A stretch of 64,000 nt of DNA from Oryzias latipes (GCF_002234675.1 NC_019864.2:15021582-15085581); one strand, 5' to 3'. Counted from the stretch's first letter, positions 34,001 through 46,838 are shown. Numbers and translations are program-made. Notes: generated by a model not told the origin, from the sequence alone.

Positions 34001-34768
34001 TCAGCACAGCCAGGGTGTTACCTCTGGGTCCCGGAACAGCTTGCCGTTCACAAAAAGTTTATCAACGGCAACCACCGCGCGGGCTCCAGCAGACAGGTGC
34101 TTCCTCCTCAGCGGGAAGAGGATTTTCCGCCGGCGGAGGATCTCGCCTGGAAACTGATCATTCACGCTATAATGTGTGCCTTTCAGTTCTCGTCCTCTGC
34201 TTTTTACCTGCTCCTTTTGTTTATAATGTTCAAATTTAGCAACAATAGGACGGGGACGCTGATTGTCCGGCCTTTTTCCTCCGAGCCGGTGAACCCTGTG
34301 GAAGGAGATCTTCTGGACTTCTTCCTTGGGGAGCTTCAGGTGGACCTCTATGAAGGACTTAACAATGTTCTCCGGGACTTCTCCTGCCTCTTCTGGAATC
34401 CCTGCGATCACAAGATTGTCCCTCATGCTCCTCGCCTGAAGATCCAGGAGGGTTTCTTTGATGGATCGGTTTTCCTCAGAAAGACGGGCGGTGTCGTTGC
34501 CCAGGGTCTTCACGGTCTCTCTGAGGGCCTGGTTCTCTGCTGCGAGCTCCTGCACCTGCTGTTGGCTGAACTCCAGAGACTCTCGCAGACCTTGGAATTC
34601 CTTATGGAGGATCTCCAGCAGATTTAAACGGCAATCAAGGCTGGAGAGCTTTTTATCAATTGAATCCACGATATCACTCATGTTGCTGCCTGGGGAGGAG
34701 GCAGCCCCCGGGGAGTCTTCGGGACGGTTGCGTTTGGTGGACGGAGTGGCGGTGTTGGATTTCCTCAT
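34001..34768 (-). pseudogene. L1 ORF1 protein (Transposase_22-like), open frame
   Basis: An open 255-codon frame. Residues about 30-110 are heptad-rich (LLEILHKEFQGLRESLEFSQ), as in the L1 ORF1 coiled coil that trimerises. An RRM-like part follows (SMRDNLVIAGIPEEAGE) and then a basic C-terminal domain (FEHYKQKEQVKSRGRELKG). ORF1p coats L1 RNA. The frame itself is intact although ORF2 is broken. Classed here as part of a dead element. Confidence 0.8.
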
Positions 34769-34994
34769 GAGGCAGGTATTGAAACACTCGTCGATGTAAT
34801 TCTCCAGATCCTCCAGGTCCTCCAGGTCATCCAGGCTGGCAAATGCTTGACAAACTTTTTCAGATTTTTATTTTTTAACTTTCTGGATTATTTTAATATG
34901 GCGGTGTAATGAAATAAATCAAAAATGTTTGTTCACAACTTACGCGCCGCCAAGTAAACTCACCACACTCCTCTCGTCGGCTCTCGCGATACTA

Positions 34995-36595
34995 CAGCAT
35001 CACGTTAGACTGCTTCACTGCCATGGATCAAGCCGAAATAACATCAAGTATTACGTCCTCCAAATCCTCAACTTGTCTGTTAGACCCAATTACCACCAGG
35101 CTTTTTAAAGAAACCTCCCCCATAATTAATGATTCCATATTAACGATAATAAATACCTCTCTGGAAACGGGTTACGTGCCACAGTCTTTTAAATATGCAG
35201 TTGTTAAACCTCTTCTGAAAAAGCCCAGTTTAGATCCTAGCAACTTGGCCAACTATACACCAATATCAAACTTCCCCTTTATTTCAGAAATCCCAGAAAT
35301 GGTTGTAGTTAAGCAGCTCTAGCGCCACCTACAGGACAATAGCCACTTTGAAGATTTTCGGTCGGGATTTAGACCCCACCACAGCACGGAAACTGTCCTA
35401 GTTAGTCTCTAATGACTTATTACTGGCCTCAGAAAAGAGACTACTTTCTATCCTGGTCCTGTTAGACATCAGTGTAGCCTTTGACACTATCGACCACCGT
35501 ATTTTGTTCCAAAGGTTACAGCATTACATCAGGATCAGAGGATCTGCCCTCCAGTGGTTTGAATCCTATTTATCCAATAAGGTCTTACATGGTATGGCCA
35601 CATCCTATATCAAAGACCTCATAGTCCCTTGCCATCCAAACAGAACACTTCTAAGCAAAATGCAGGACTCCTTGTGGTTCTTAGAATTAGTAAAAGTACG
35701 GTTGGAGGTAGAGCATTTAGCCACCAAGCTCCTGTTTTATGGAATAAGCTCCCAGCTCATGTAAGAGAGGTCGACACAGTTTCTACATTCAAAGTTAGAC
35801 TTAAAACATTCCTATTTGGACAGGCTTATTGTCAGACTAGCTAGTGTTCAGAGAACATTTACCTTACTGTTAATTTGTTTAAATTAAATTGAACAACAAC
35901 AATAAAGTTGTTAGTAGGCTACTAGAACTTTGAAGCTGTGGAAACTATGGTGCACTGGGGTTCTGTCCTCTTTTCTCATATACTTCTACTCTACTTCTTT
36001 CCTCTATTCTTGACCATTATCATTTAGTTCTCCGTCCCTCTGTTTGGTGCAGTGTGATTCATGTACTGTCCCTCTTTCCCACTCCCCAGGAAATTCCATT
36101 TGGCTCATCCGTGCTCCTGTACCTGCCCGTGTACCTCGTCTCTGGCTTCCCTCTACCACTGCTTCTACACCTGGCTGTGGGTCCTATCTCCGGCTCGTCT
36201 CGCGCCCCCAGCCGTCCCCCAACCTCATCTGGATGAAGATCATTTGCTGGACTTTAAATATGTAGTTGTAGAGTTACATAAGTTAATTCTTCTCTATGAG
36301 TTCTGGTACATCGCCTGTCCGTTCTGGGGGAGGATCTCTTCTTCATGTAGACACCCCTGAGGTTTCTTTGTTTTTTCCGGAATCCATTTTTTTAGGAGTT
36401 TTTCCTCACCGCGAAGAAGGGTCTAAGGGCAGGGATGTCCAGTTTAGTTTAGTATTATCCTATTGAATTCTATGCATTTATGATCCTTTTTGATTGTATG
36501 TTTACCTTACAATTAGCGGTATGAAGCCCACTTAGACAACTGTTGTTGTGAATTTGGGCTATACAAATAAAATTGAATTGAATTGAATTTTATAG
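34995..36595 (+). mobile_element. L2/CR1-like LINE, 3' piece
   Basis: 35023-35322 encodes the start of reverse transcriptase (SSKSSTCLLDPITTRLFKE, VVKPLLKKPSLDPSNLANY). Broken frames follow: FEDFRSGFRPHHSTET near 35350, ISVAFDTIDHRILFQ near 35470, and the C-terminal STFKVRLKTFLFGQAYC near 35780. A large deletion removed the catalytic middle. The 3' UTR ends in GAATT repeats at about 36560-36595, the usual tail. It continues the element that stops at 27950. Confidence 0.8.
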
Positions 36596-36820
36596 TTTCA
36601 TAATCTGGTTCTGATTATACTAAGAGAAAATTGGGGAATTTTACTTTTTTATATATTTTTTAATTTAATATACTGTACCCAATTTGTATTTTGTTTTAAT
36701 ATAAATAAATAAAATTAATCACCAGTGTCTACAAACTCTGTCTGATACTTAAAAGGTAGGTGTAAAATAAAATAAAAATTTTGTTACCAAACTTTTCATT
36801 CTTTCTTTTTGTGTGTTAAT

Positions 36821-37195
36821 TAGGCCTGCACTATAAATAGCACATTTATCATTATTGAAATATCAAGCTGTGCAATACGCATATTGCAAAAGACGGCGAA
36901 ATTGCAATAAATCGTGACCTTAAATGCGCTAAAACAATCTTATGGTAGCGAATCACATAAATCCATTCATGCACTTTACCAATCCGATGGAGCCCATTTA
37001 TGTTAGATGCTGACCTCCAATGTGGTCATCTGGAGTATAATTTTAGTTATGTTGACTCTTATTTAAATTAAACTGTTGCAATGAAATGGAAATTATGTTT
37101 TTGGTTGTTTTGCTGTTTGTTCATGTATCGCAAGTTATATCGTCATTGCAATAATAATCACTATCGCGCATCGCAGGTTTTTCTCATATCGCTAG
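36821..37195. mobile_element. Second, 3'-truncated copy of the hAT MITE at 17664
   Basis: Starts taggcctgcac and follows the 17664 copy through 'caataaatcgtgaccttaaa', 'caatccgatggagccc' and 'tgcaatgaaatgg'. It ends near 'tctcatatcg' without the last bases of the other end, so it lacks a complete inverted repeat. More diverged than the first copy. Confidence 0.75.
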
Positions 37196-37509
37196 TGTTT
37201 ATCTAAGGGCAATATTTAGGAAGGAACTGACTGGATCTCTGTGGTATTGTCGGCCAGGTGAGTCATTTTCCTTCAGTAAAATGATTCAAAGAATAATGAA
37301 AGTCTAATTAGGTTGACCTTTTTTGTGAATGCAGAGCATTTGGGTTTGTTTTAAAGCACCACATTTTATGAAATGAAGGTTCCCAAGAAATTTGATTTTT
37401 AATCAACCTTTAACTAAAAAAGTAAAACTCATTAAAATCAGTAAGTTAAATTCTAAAAACAAACTTCCTGCAAAAGAAAAACAAATGAGGCAACATGAAC
37501 TATTTAATG

Positions 37510-40099
37510 TTTATTAGGATAAGACCAAATAATACAAAAATAATACACAAAAATGTTTTCCTCGTTCACACCACCCATAAAGACACACCCCTTCATGATA
37601 AATATGTCCTTTTAACGGCTCTATATTCTAATTATAGTATTGTACATGATAATACATTTCATACAACAATCAGTAGAAGTGAGAGCATGGGTTTGATTAT
37701 GGGAAATGGCTTCGATTGAGCAACATAAATATGCACAGTCCACTGTTCCTACAGTGCAGCTGACATTTCCATAACATGAACTGTAGGTGCATTTCTGCAG
37801 GAACGTCACACTTTACTACACAAACAAAAAAAAAAGTTGTTTTCCTCATCTTTGTGCAGTTCTTCACACTTTATTTAGAGAAAGAATCTGCTGTGCATTT
37901 TCTCACAGACGAGCAAAAGGTGCAGTGCTGCTTACAGGAAAAGACACCAAATGCCATGAATATCTGCTGGTGAAAATGTTTGCAACTTTCAAATTTGTAC
38001 TACTGTGCTCTAGCTTCACGACGAGAGGGTGCTTTTGTTTTCAGAACACCCCATTTTATAAGTGTTCATTTTTATCCGAGCTTGTTTTAGGCTAATATCC
38101 GACTCCGTTTTATTTGGATATTTAGAAACTAGTATTGCTGAACTGTAAACTGTGATTTAGTTTGCATTGAAAGGTGAATAGTTTCTCAAGGAAAATCCTC
38201 TGAAAGGACTACAGCTATGGAAAGACACAAATGACCCATCCACACACATATCATTTCAATGAACAGAGAAAAAAAACCGAGGTTTTGTCAAAAATCAAAG
38301 AAAACACAAAAAGTCAAACAAACAGCTTACTGAATACCACACTGCCACAATCAGACGAGACAAATCACAATTTTTTTTAAAATAAAGAGCATTCAGATAC
38401 ATATCTTAACATCGTTTTCAAATCTAATACTGTGTTATACTGTAATTACCATCTACTGAAAGCGGAAGAAGTTCTTGAAGAGACTTGCAAATACACAAGG
38501 CAAAAACCCCTCCGGGTAAACCAACTCTTGACTCAAACACACCAGAGACTCACCAGGGCTACACATATTCTCCAGTTTAGTTTTACTCCCAAAAGAAATG
38601 ACCGCTTTGAGTTTATTTAATATTCTATTCTTTTTTTTATTACACAGATTCATGGAATAACACCAACAGTCACAACATGACAAAGTACTGCGCGGCCCGG
38701 AGTTCACATCTCCAGAATCGTGTGGTCACTGAAGCATTTACACGTAGGGGTAACGTGGGAGACAGACATCCATTACTCCATATGATGATAGGACCACCAC
38801 CAACAAATGTTACTATATTAAATTGATTTCCATTTTGCACACATTTAGATTTTCTTACCCCGTTTACTTCTATAATGCAGATTTAAAATGTTTTGTATGC
38901 TAATCTGTAAATTGTGCATGTTCAGTTCAAATAGTAATGAAAAACCAAATGAGGAAATAGACAAAAGCCAGACATGTTGATGCTTTAAAACAGCCTAACT
39001 TTCCTGAGAATGTTAGAGAAAAAATCGTTTGGTAGAAACAAGTCGCCAATCAAAAAGCTCTGACTTTAAACACTTTTCCAAAAAATGTTCAATTGAATAT
39101 TAAAGAATCTAAAAATGCAAATGGCCTGAGTACATGTAATTGAAATTAAGATGTAATAAGGGTTAACGTTATTTGCCTTTTTGTGTCAAATAAAGTGGTG
39201 CAAAAATATGAATTCCTGAATTCTGCACATGAAACCGACAAGGACTGAAATTAGTAGAAAATTTATCATATATCTAAATTAAATTAAAGTCCCATTAGTT
39301 GTCACAAACCGAGGTGTGTGAAATTTGTTATCTGAATTTGACCCCTCCCCTGGGAAAGCGTGGGCTGCACACACAGCTGCATTCAGGAACCATTTGGGGG
39401 TTTAACCCGCCATATCCAACCCCGTAATGCTGAGTGTCTAGCTGAGAGGCACTGGGTCCCATTTTTAGAGACTTCGATGTGGATTTGAACTCCTGACCTT
39501 CTAGTCTCAGGCGGACACTCTACCATAAAGCCACTGGTGGCATTAATGTGAAACCTTATGTCCCCCACAAAACCTTTTTATAAAGTGTTAGTTGGGGTAT
39601 AAAGCAAGCTGTTGTGTCCATTTTTGTGCCTTTAGTTGATAGTAGACCAAGACTTTAATTGTTATGCTAAGCTAAGATAACACTGATAGTCAATGCAATT
39701 ATTCCCAATGAACTCCTGGCAAAAAGACAAATTGTTATTTACCAAATATAAAATCAACCCTAATAGAATGCTTGACATGTTGTGACTTTTTAATGGCCTC
39801 TGCAGAAACATTTAGCATTTTTGAAAAGTGGAAAATGTCAGAGCTTAGCCGAGATCAAATGCTTTAAGCTGCCATGTGACACACACACAGAGACCAGCTT
39901 AAAGCAAAAACTAATACAAAAAAAGGTTGATTTGATAGTGAAATGTCTGACATAGTCTCTCAAAAATCCATTTCTGACTCATTCTCTTCCACGATTTCCC
40001 ATTAAAACTGAACAATGAAGGGCACCTAATTGTGAATTGTTTTTTAATTTGATCTCTTTTTAGCTCTCCCACTTTGCTGCTCGGCCCTCTTTGCGTGTC
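37510..40099 (-). other. SCAMP5: SCAMP5 3' UTR (probable)
   Basis: Downstream of the SCAMP5 stop on minus there is no coding signal. An AATAAA (minus, 37510-37515) could end a 2.6-kb 3' UTR; another lies near 37870. A SINE at 39279-39543 lies within it. Confidence 0.45.
39279..39543 (-). mobile_element. tRNA-derived SINE (minus strand)
   Basis: Reversed, it opens with a tRNA-like head (ccagtggctttatggtagag, B-box-like gttcaaatcc), then 'aaaatgggacccagtgcctc', 'gggggtttaaccc'-type core and 'ggggtcaaattcag', and ends in an AATTTAATTT tail. This matches the layout of a widespread fish SINE. Confidence 0.75.
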
Positions 40100-43000
40100 C
40101 TACATTGGGTCGTCATAGTTGTAGGTGGGAGCTGCTGAGTACTGGTTCTGCTGTATGGCTCCCTGTGCGGCTCCCATGGCGGCCTGCTGAGCTGCCTGTT
40201 GGACGTGGGGGTTCTTCCAGGCCCCCGAGGTCCACTCCTCCTGGGCTTTACCCAAGCTGCCCCCACTGCCACGGTAAAAGTTGTGAACCTGCACAGCAAC
40301 AGCGCAAGAGACTGATCAGAGACTGAAAAATGAGAGCAAACAGTGTTGAATATAAAAATGAATCTTAATATTGTGCTAGAATTTTCTGGCTCCTCTTTTC
40401 AGTTTTCCAGCATGACTTTTGGTGAGCTTTGCTTTTATAAACAAGAAAACGTCTTAATGATTAAAATTCATACCCTTTACTCACGTTAGTTTGATTTAAT
40501 AACTCTGTGAAGGAAATTGTTTTATTGTTATCATTGTTTAAATGTAATTGGTTAATTGTATTTTAAATGTTAACTCAGATTGACCTTTTTACCTTTTTAG
40601 AAAACAGTTTTGTGTTTGTTCATCTGCTTCTCATCCCCAGCTAGGAGGAGGGGGTTTTACTACACACTGTCCTGAGCTGATAAGAAATACTGTTTGAACT
40701 GAGAATCCTCCCAAATAGATCATTATATGACACCCCCCTAATGAACTTTTCTCTTTGTTAGGAAATTGTAACCTCCTACTTGTGTTCTTAATAAAAGGTG
40801 CATGGGAGAAGCAGTCCTTTGAGAGGAGAAGGGTGGTGGACGTCTTCAGTCACATTTGGTTTTCTCCCTTGTGCATAAGAAACTTGATTCTTGTTGTGGT
40901 TGTTTGTTTCTTACTGTGTTTTTATTTAATGTCTAGATTAATTTTTCTGACAATCTCTTTGAAAATGTTAACTTTAAGTCAACATCCACCAAGAAAAGTA
41001 TCTTATTATTATTATTATGAAACCAAAATAATGATTTTCAATGTTTATTTTTATGTTTATGAATATGATGATGATGTTTATTTTAGGCGTTACATACAAA
41101 AAATGCAACTGTGTATTTGCTTTTTTGTTTGTGAACCAAAATAGCAAAACCAATTTTAGCCTATTAAGGAATTTTCAACAGTTTTAACCATCACAAATAT
41201 CCGTTCTTTTCAAGCCCTTACTTTTTTTCATTTAATATTACTTTCTTATTCTTGTTTTATTTGCATTTCCACACTCTTGTGGGCATTCACTAAAGGTTTT
41301 TATGTTCAGTTTATGACATTATCACAGCACATCCCAGAAAAGATCAAAGTCTGAGAACTTTGAATGCTTTCAAAGCCCTGCTTCTGCTCAGTTGGATATC
41401 AAGGAAACTCTGGCTGTAAGGTGTGCATCTGTGGTCTGTGTCAAACGCACACACACACACACACCATGTGAAAATCACACATTTAAAAAATTGAAAATCA
41501 CAATTATTTTTTCGGCCCACACATCTATTAATAAATAGACAAAAATAAAGCCTGCTGTCGTTTTACCTCATTAAATTAGCTCTGCGATGATTGTTTTTGC
41601 TTAAAATATTACTACACACTGTATACCATCACTGTTTAGACATTATTTTAAACACACCAGCTTAAGTTCAATAGCATAGATTTAATAAAATGGACTTTAC
41701 ACATCTTTTTTGATGGTGATCTCTTGATACAAATGTCATGGAAAAGGAAACAACAGTTTTTTTACTCCGGTAGCTTTCAACTTTCAAATAACAGGTTCTT
41801 TACTACCCTGCTTGATATAAAGCTAAAGTTTAGGAAAATACTTAAACATCTCAAATTCACTTTGGTCAGAAAAAACAGATCCATCTAGAACAGGAAGTGG
41901 AAGCACAGGAGTCACCTTTGTGAGGACGATGACGGAGAGCGCAGCCACCGCAGTGAACATGACGGTTGGAATCAGCATGACTACAGCTGAGCCGATGTTG
42001 GTGCTGAAAAAGGTGATGGTGGCCAGCCAGCCGCTGAGGAGGACACCAGGGCAGACAATACAGTCGAGTTACACATGAGCTTAAGAGCTAGCACTGTTCT
42101 GCACAGGCGTGTCATTGAGTCTAAAGACCTGCTCCAACGAAAATCGTGTTTTTAGGGTTCTTAACATGTTCTTTTGTCGTTTTTCTGATGATGGAGGATA
42201 TATAAATAAAGAAAATTTAGATTTATATAGCATTACTTAGTATTTCTTTATCCAAGTCGTTGTGAATCAGAGGCAAACAAAAAATGAGGTTGGAAAAAGG
42301 TTGTAGCTGTGACATAGAACCCAAACGCCATGCTACAAGCTCCCTGCTCCGCTCGATTCTGATGCATCCACTTGTAGACGGCTAGATCTCTGTTTGCCAG
42401 CTGCCAAACAGAGATGGCTTATTGCTCGCCATTATTGTTGGACCGGTAATGTTAGGTTGGGGTTGTGGGTAGCACATAAACGAAGTCCTGCCGCTCTACA
42501 GAAACTATGTCCTACTGTCCACATGTTTTTTTTATTTAGGCAATTACAGTTATTTGAGTGTTCATGTGCAAAAGGTTATCATGGTGTTATAAACCAAACT
42601 CGACCCCTGAAGGATTTTAGACTGATGTGTATGTCAGCAGAGGCTCTTACCACACTCCCCATCCCGGAATGCCAACAGCTTGGATAATACTGATCACCAC
42701 CTGAGCCATAAAGACGAAGAAGAAGGCCATAAAGTTGAAGGAGCTGTCGGTCCTGCACAGGGAGAGATTCATGGCTGTAATAACAGTTGTGAGTCAGCAG
42801 GTAGACGTTTGTGTGTTGTGACGGCTCACACAGCTGCTTACTTAAAGGCCTTGTAGATGGGCCTAAACCAACAGACATAGGAGCAAGGAGTGAAGAGTAT
42901 CAGCCACAAGATGGCCATCCCAAAGTTTGTAGCTCCGCCTCCTCCACACATCCAAGCCAGGCAGCCAATCAGGTTAACAGCTAGTGTGGCAGTGTTCACT

Positions 43001-44667
43001 GTGGACAAGAAGAAAACAGGAGATTAAATGGAACACGGTGTTGCAGTGACACATCATGTGCCCACGTGGTGTTTTTTTCATTTATTTATTTAGTTGTTCT
43101 TTCAGTCTTTTTGTTCTTATAACGGTTGTTTGGTGTGTATTTGTGTATATTTATTTTTCTTGTTTTAATTTACTTTTTCGTTCTTCTGTTCTTTTATAAT
43201 GTTGCACAGTTAAACCTGAAGGTCAGTTGCTTGACTGTCATCTTTGCTATTTGGATGTCTTTTTTGCTGCTGCAGACAAAAGAATTTCCCCATCGTGGGA
43301 TGAATAAAGTCTTATCTTATCTTATTTTAAATTATATCCTAACTAATGAATACTTTAACTTGACTGTGGGTCATTCCATACAATCTCATCTGCAGGTTTG
43401 GGGTTTTAGGCAACAATTAAATTAAGAATATAAATGTCATAATTCCAGTGACCATGAATTTAGTGCGTTCTTGAACACGTATTTAGGGCGTGGTGGACAA
43501 ACAACGAGAGGCTTCTTCTTTTTTGTGTTTTGCTACTGTTTACTAGCACATGTCCATCTGCATTTGAAAGAAATGTCAAAGTGGTGCAATTTCTTTCAAT
43601 TTAATACACAATGCTAATGTTTCAATTTGAAAATAAGCTGTTCGACCTTGAAAAGTAATAAAGAAAAATGTGATACAACAGCAAAAAATATGTTCAGTAA
43701 AAGAGGCTCATCAAAACACTTTTGAGACCTCAGCGTGTTCTAGTTTGTTTCTCAAGGATTTAAAGTCCCAATCCAATCATCTTTTGATCTACAGTGAAAG
43801 TGTTTCCAGCAGTCTGTTAATTATGATTCTGCTGTTTTTAGCCTAAATCTTAAAGTCTGTGTTGTTTTCTAGGACATAGTTTCTGTAGAATGGCAGGAGT
43901 TCATTAGAAATTCACCTCTGAGTTGTAGGTGGGACTGTTGTCACAGTGTAGGCCAGACCCCCCTTCCCATCATCCATCTGTTTACATGCTGCCCCGCTAA
44001 CAGCCCCTCATCCACCCAAGTTAACATTAGCGGTGCAACAAAAATAGCGACAAATATTGGAGCTATCCAGCCGTACGGTTTGAGTCAGATTCCAGCTCAG
44101 ACAAGCAAAATGAAGACGTAATTGGATCTATTTGTCTGTAGAATGCATCAGAATGGAGCAGAGCAGGAAGCTTGTGGCCTGATGTTGCAACTTCTAAGTC
44201 ACAGCCACAAGATTTTTTAAATCTGATCTTTGCATCCAAAGAACAAATACTTAGAAATGCCATTTTAATCTTAATTTTCTTTATAGGCCTATATGTCCTC
44301 TGTCATCCGACAAATGCAACAAAAGCGCAATTTTCATCAGAGTGGGTTTTTAAACTAACAAACGAAAAAGGAACACAGTGTGAGTTCCTTTATACTCCAC
44401 GTTGCATTAAACTGCACACACAATGCTTCCTTCTGCAGGTGCACTCACAGATCCATAGGTAGTAGATCCTCTTGCACATGGTGCGCTGGTGGTCTGGGAT
44501 TTCATTGAAGTCTTGGTAAAAGCACGGCTTGAGGGGGATGAACCGAGGCAGGGGAGGAAAGTTGTTTTCTATAACAAAAGTGACACATACCAAACTCATC
44601 AGGACTGCTGGATGAGAGCAAGTTCTTTCACAGCTGGGTTTGTTCAAAATAGGATCTTACCAGCCAT
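40100..44667 (-). CDS. SCAMP5: Secretory carrier-associated membrane protein 5
   Basis: SCAMP5 is a four-helix protein of Golgi and synaptic-like vesicles that aids exocytosis and endocytosis. Six coding exons on minus: 44661-44667 (ATG GCT G), 44449-44568, 42842-42998, 42651-42752, 41916-42033, 40100-40288; all borders are GT/AG and the frame is continuous, giving 230 residues against 235 in human. The start [20 protein letters not shown] lacks the NPF repeats of longer SCAMPs, as expected for SCAMP5. Helices include [51 protein letters not shown] and [14 protein letters not shown]. The tail has FYRGSGGS and [19 protein letters not shown], both typical. A 5' UTR exon probably ends at 45506. 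Introns hold two copies of the MITE at 2975. Teleosts may have two copies (5a/5b); which this is cannot be told. Confidence 0.93.
42122..42525 (+). mobile_element. Diverged copy of the MITE at 2975, in a SCAMP5 intron
   Basis: Shares 'taaagacctgct', 'acaagctccctgctc' and 'agaaactatgtcctac' in the same order and orientation as 2975-3410. The right inverted end is not seen. It lies close to SCAMP5 exon 42651-42752. Confidence 0.5.
43758..44354 (-). mobile_element. Copy of the MITE at 2975, reversed, in a SCAMP5 intron
   Basis: The ends are 'tttaaagtcccaatcc' and 'agagtgggtttttaaac'. Inside, 'ctaggacatagtttctgtag' and 'gagcagagcaggaagcttgt' are the reverse of phrases in 2975-3410. The left part seems to carry extra sequence. 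Confidence 0.55.
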
Positions 44668-45129
44668 AATTACAGCTCAGTGTTGTCCTCCAAACAGGTA
44701 CACAGATTCCAGACTCGGCTGCCCTAAAAACCAAACTGTGAGAAGAGAGCTGACTCAATAGATGAAGCACCACTAAAGCACCCCCATCGTGCAGGCCAGC
44801 CCACCTCGGGCCTTACAGACAGCCTGTTCAAAGTACAATGCAAAAGAGAAAACCATCTATGATATTAATAAAGCTGTCACCAACACTTTGTGAATCCATG
44901 CAGGTTTAAAAGAAATAAATCAAGTATTTTGTGGTTGTCATGGAAGTCCAGAGAGCTCACAGGACAAGATGTGGCCTTGTCGTGATCCCTCAAATTAACT
45001 TACACCCACGGGCACAGAACCATCGACAGCAATGGGATAAAAACGGTTTACATCAAGCTTGTTTAATTCTGCATCGTTTTCTAACATCCAAAATCCTCCA
45101 TCTGTGGCTTTAGCAGGTTCTTTGAGTGC

Positions 45130-45660
45130 GTGCATCATGGTGGACAACTACTGCTAGGAGTGTGAAGGGCATCTTTGTGGCACGCGTAAAAAAGCTCTGG
45201 CCAACCCCAAAAAACGCGCGCGCGGATGGTGGGTCATTTCGCGCATCACGATGCTCCGTTTGTCTGAAATGTCCGGATGTTTCGGCGGGTGGAGGTGATG
45301 CAACGGGACGCTGAGCATCGTCGTGATGGCAGGCGGGTCGAGAAGCGTCCTTCAGACTCCATCGTTGCTTCTTCACATTCCGACGACGCCCAGGTCCGTC
45401 AGAGCTAACGCGAGTGACGGGAAACGGCCCCGTTCACCGATTTACCTCGTTTGTTAAGCGGGCACGGAATGAATGAAAATGCCGCGCATGATCGCAGCGC
45501 CTTACCTCCAGAAAAATGTCGCTGTCCTTCCGCTCGCCTAAATCACATCCTATATTCGGATTTAAATGTAAACCATGCCCTTGGATATGGCCGAATCCAG
45601 CGCGTGGGGAGCTGAAATATCCGCCGTTTTATCTTCAATTGATGGGTTTGGGAGTCAGCG
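45130..45660 (-). promoter_or_regulatory. SCAMP5: CpG-rich promoter and first exon of SCAMP5
   Basis: This is the most CpG-rich stretch between SCAMP5 and PARP16 (aaacgcgcgcgcggatgg, gcgggtcgagaagcgtcc, gagctaacgcgagtgacgg). A donor site on minus (ctggag/gtaagg, exon edge 45506) marks a likely non-coding first exon to about 45590. Promoter role inferred from composition and place. Confidence 0.55.
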
Positions 45661-46630
45661 GTGGTCACGTGACGCAGATTTTTTTTCTTTACGCCAGCTT
45701 TACGCACGTACCCCCACCCCATCACCAACACCACGACCCCTGATTTTGTTGCTGACCGAGACCGACCTATCAAAATACATCATCTTTCTACAAGCCCCGC
45801 CCCCTAAGGTTATTATCACTCCATCAAAACAATGGAAATATTTTTTTAATCTGATGGATTGGCTCAGTTATTCTTAATTTTAGATCGATTTAGAATGGGT
45901 TTTTATTTATTTATTTTATTTATTGTGTTTATTTACTTGTTCATTAATGAATTAGACATTCATTAGACATTTAAAAAAATATTTTTTTTATTGAATATCA
46001 TATTTTATACAAACCCCACGACTGATAGAATTTGAGGAAATACATTTTCTCTCGTTTTGTTTACATTCCAATTTAAATTTCTTTTTCTTTTTTTTAAGTA
46101 AAAGTTACTCTCCCTAAAATGGAGTAAAACTATGAAAAGAGTTTGCATGAGTTGAATACTTGTGTTAGAGTTATGTAATTTTCATTTTCTTACACGCTAT
46201 TATCCCCATAATATGATTGTCTCTTTTTTTTATTAAAAATAAATAAAGAAATAAGTGATCCTGTAAACATCAGAATCCGATGTCCCATAAGATTTTATAA
46301 TGTCATTTATTATTAATAACTTCTGATCACTCCTTGTCATCCTTTTTTTTATCTTAACAGGTTTTTTCCTAAATGTTATAGGCTTTCACGAAAATGTGTG
46401 GACAAAATGCAAAAACTTAAATAAGTAATAAGAAGTTTATATACACAAGTCATGATTATTTGATTCTAAATTATGTCAACCATCTACTGTACTGTAGCTT
46501 ACATTAGGGAACCACAGTCACCTAATAATGAGAGTAAAATATGATGCCTTATTAATTCCTCGGAAAATTCTAATTTTTTATTATTCCAGCCCCAGTAAAA
46601 AGGGTAGTTTCCTACATTTTTTATTGTCTA
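45661..46630. other. Intergenic between head-to-head genes
   Basis: AT-rich spacer between the SCAMP5 and PARP16 promoters, with no coding frame, RNA gene or recognised repeat. Confidence 0.5.
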
Positions 46631-46639
46631 GATAGTTTT

Positions 46640-46838
46640 TGTCAAATCTCTGTTAGCGCTTTCGATTCTTGTTCTAACATCAAGATCTTCATAACCACGA
46701 ACGAGTTCCTACTATTTGTTAAAAGTCTCGCAGACCATTTAGGTTGGTCTGACAGTTTTTGTCGAACGTGAAGGCAACACTTTCAAAGCTAACAGCGTTA
46801 GCATTAGCTGCAGTGCTATGAGTTGAGCTAGACTAAAG
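46640..46838 (+). promoter_or_regulatory. PARP16: Probable promoter / 5' UTR exon of PARP16
   Basis: A donor site (ctaaag/gtgagt) at 46838 can join the acceptor ending at 47850 (tttgtgtgcag), eight bases before the PARP16 ATG. CpG content is modest. The start of transcription cannot be placed. Confidence 0.45.

Larger units (their letters stand above)
28590..34900 (-). mobile_element. Near full-length L1-type LINE
   Basis: Minus-strand order is 5' region (to about 34900), ORF1 (34768-34001), spacer, ORF2 (33476 to about 29750) and a GC-rich 3' UTR to 28590. At least two frameshifts and two stops break ORF2, so it is inactive. It lies inside the plus-strand L2-like LINE, whose parts flank it (27200-27950 and 34995-36595). 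The terminal 3' sequence is cut off at 28590, where the inverted L2 arm starts. A short T-run plus L1-type end at 27951-27991 is probably its displaced 3' terminus. Confidence 0.85.

Noticed and set aside
39383-39568. 61-codon minus-strand open frame
   Set aside because: It lies within a tRNA-derived SINE.
40755-41144. 129-codon plus-strand open frame
   Set aside because: Within a SCAMP5 intron, AT-rich, with random-looking composition (long Tyr/Phe/Val runs) and no motif.
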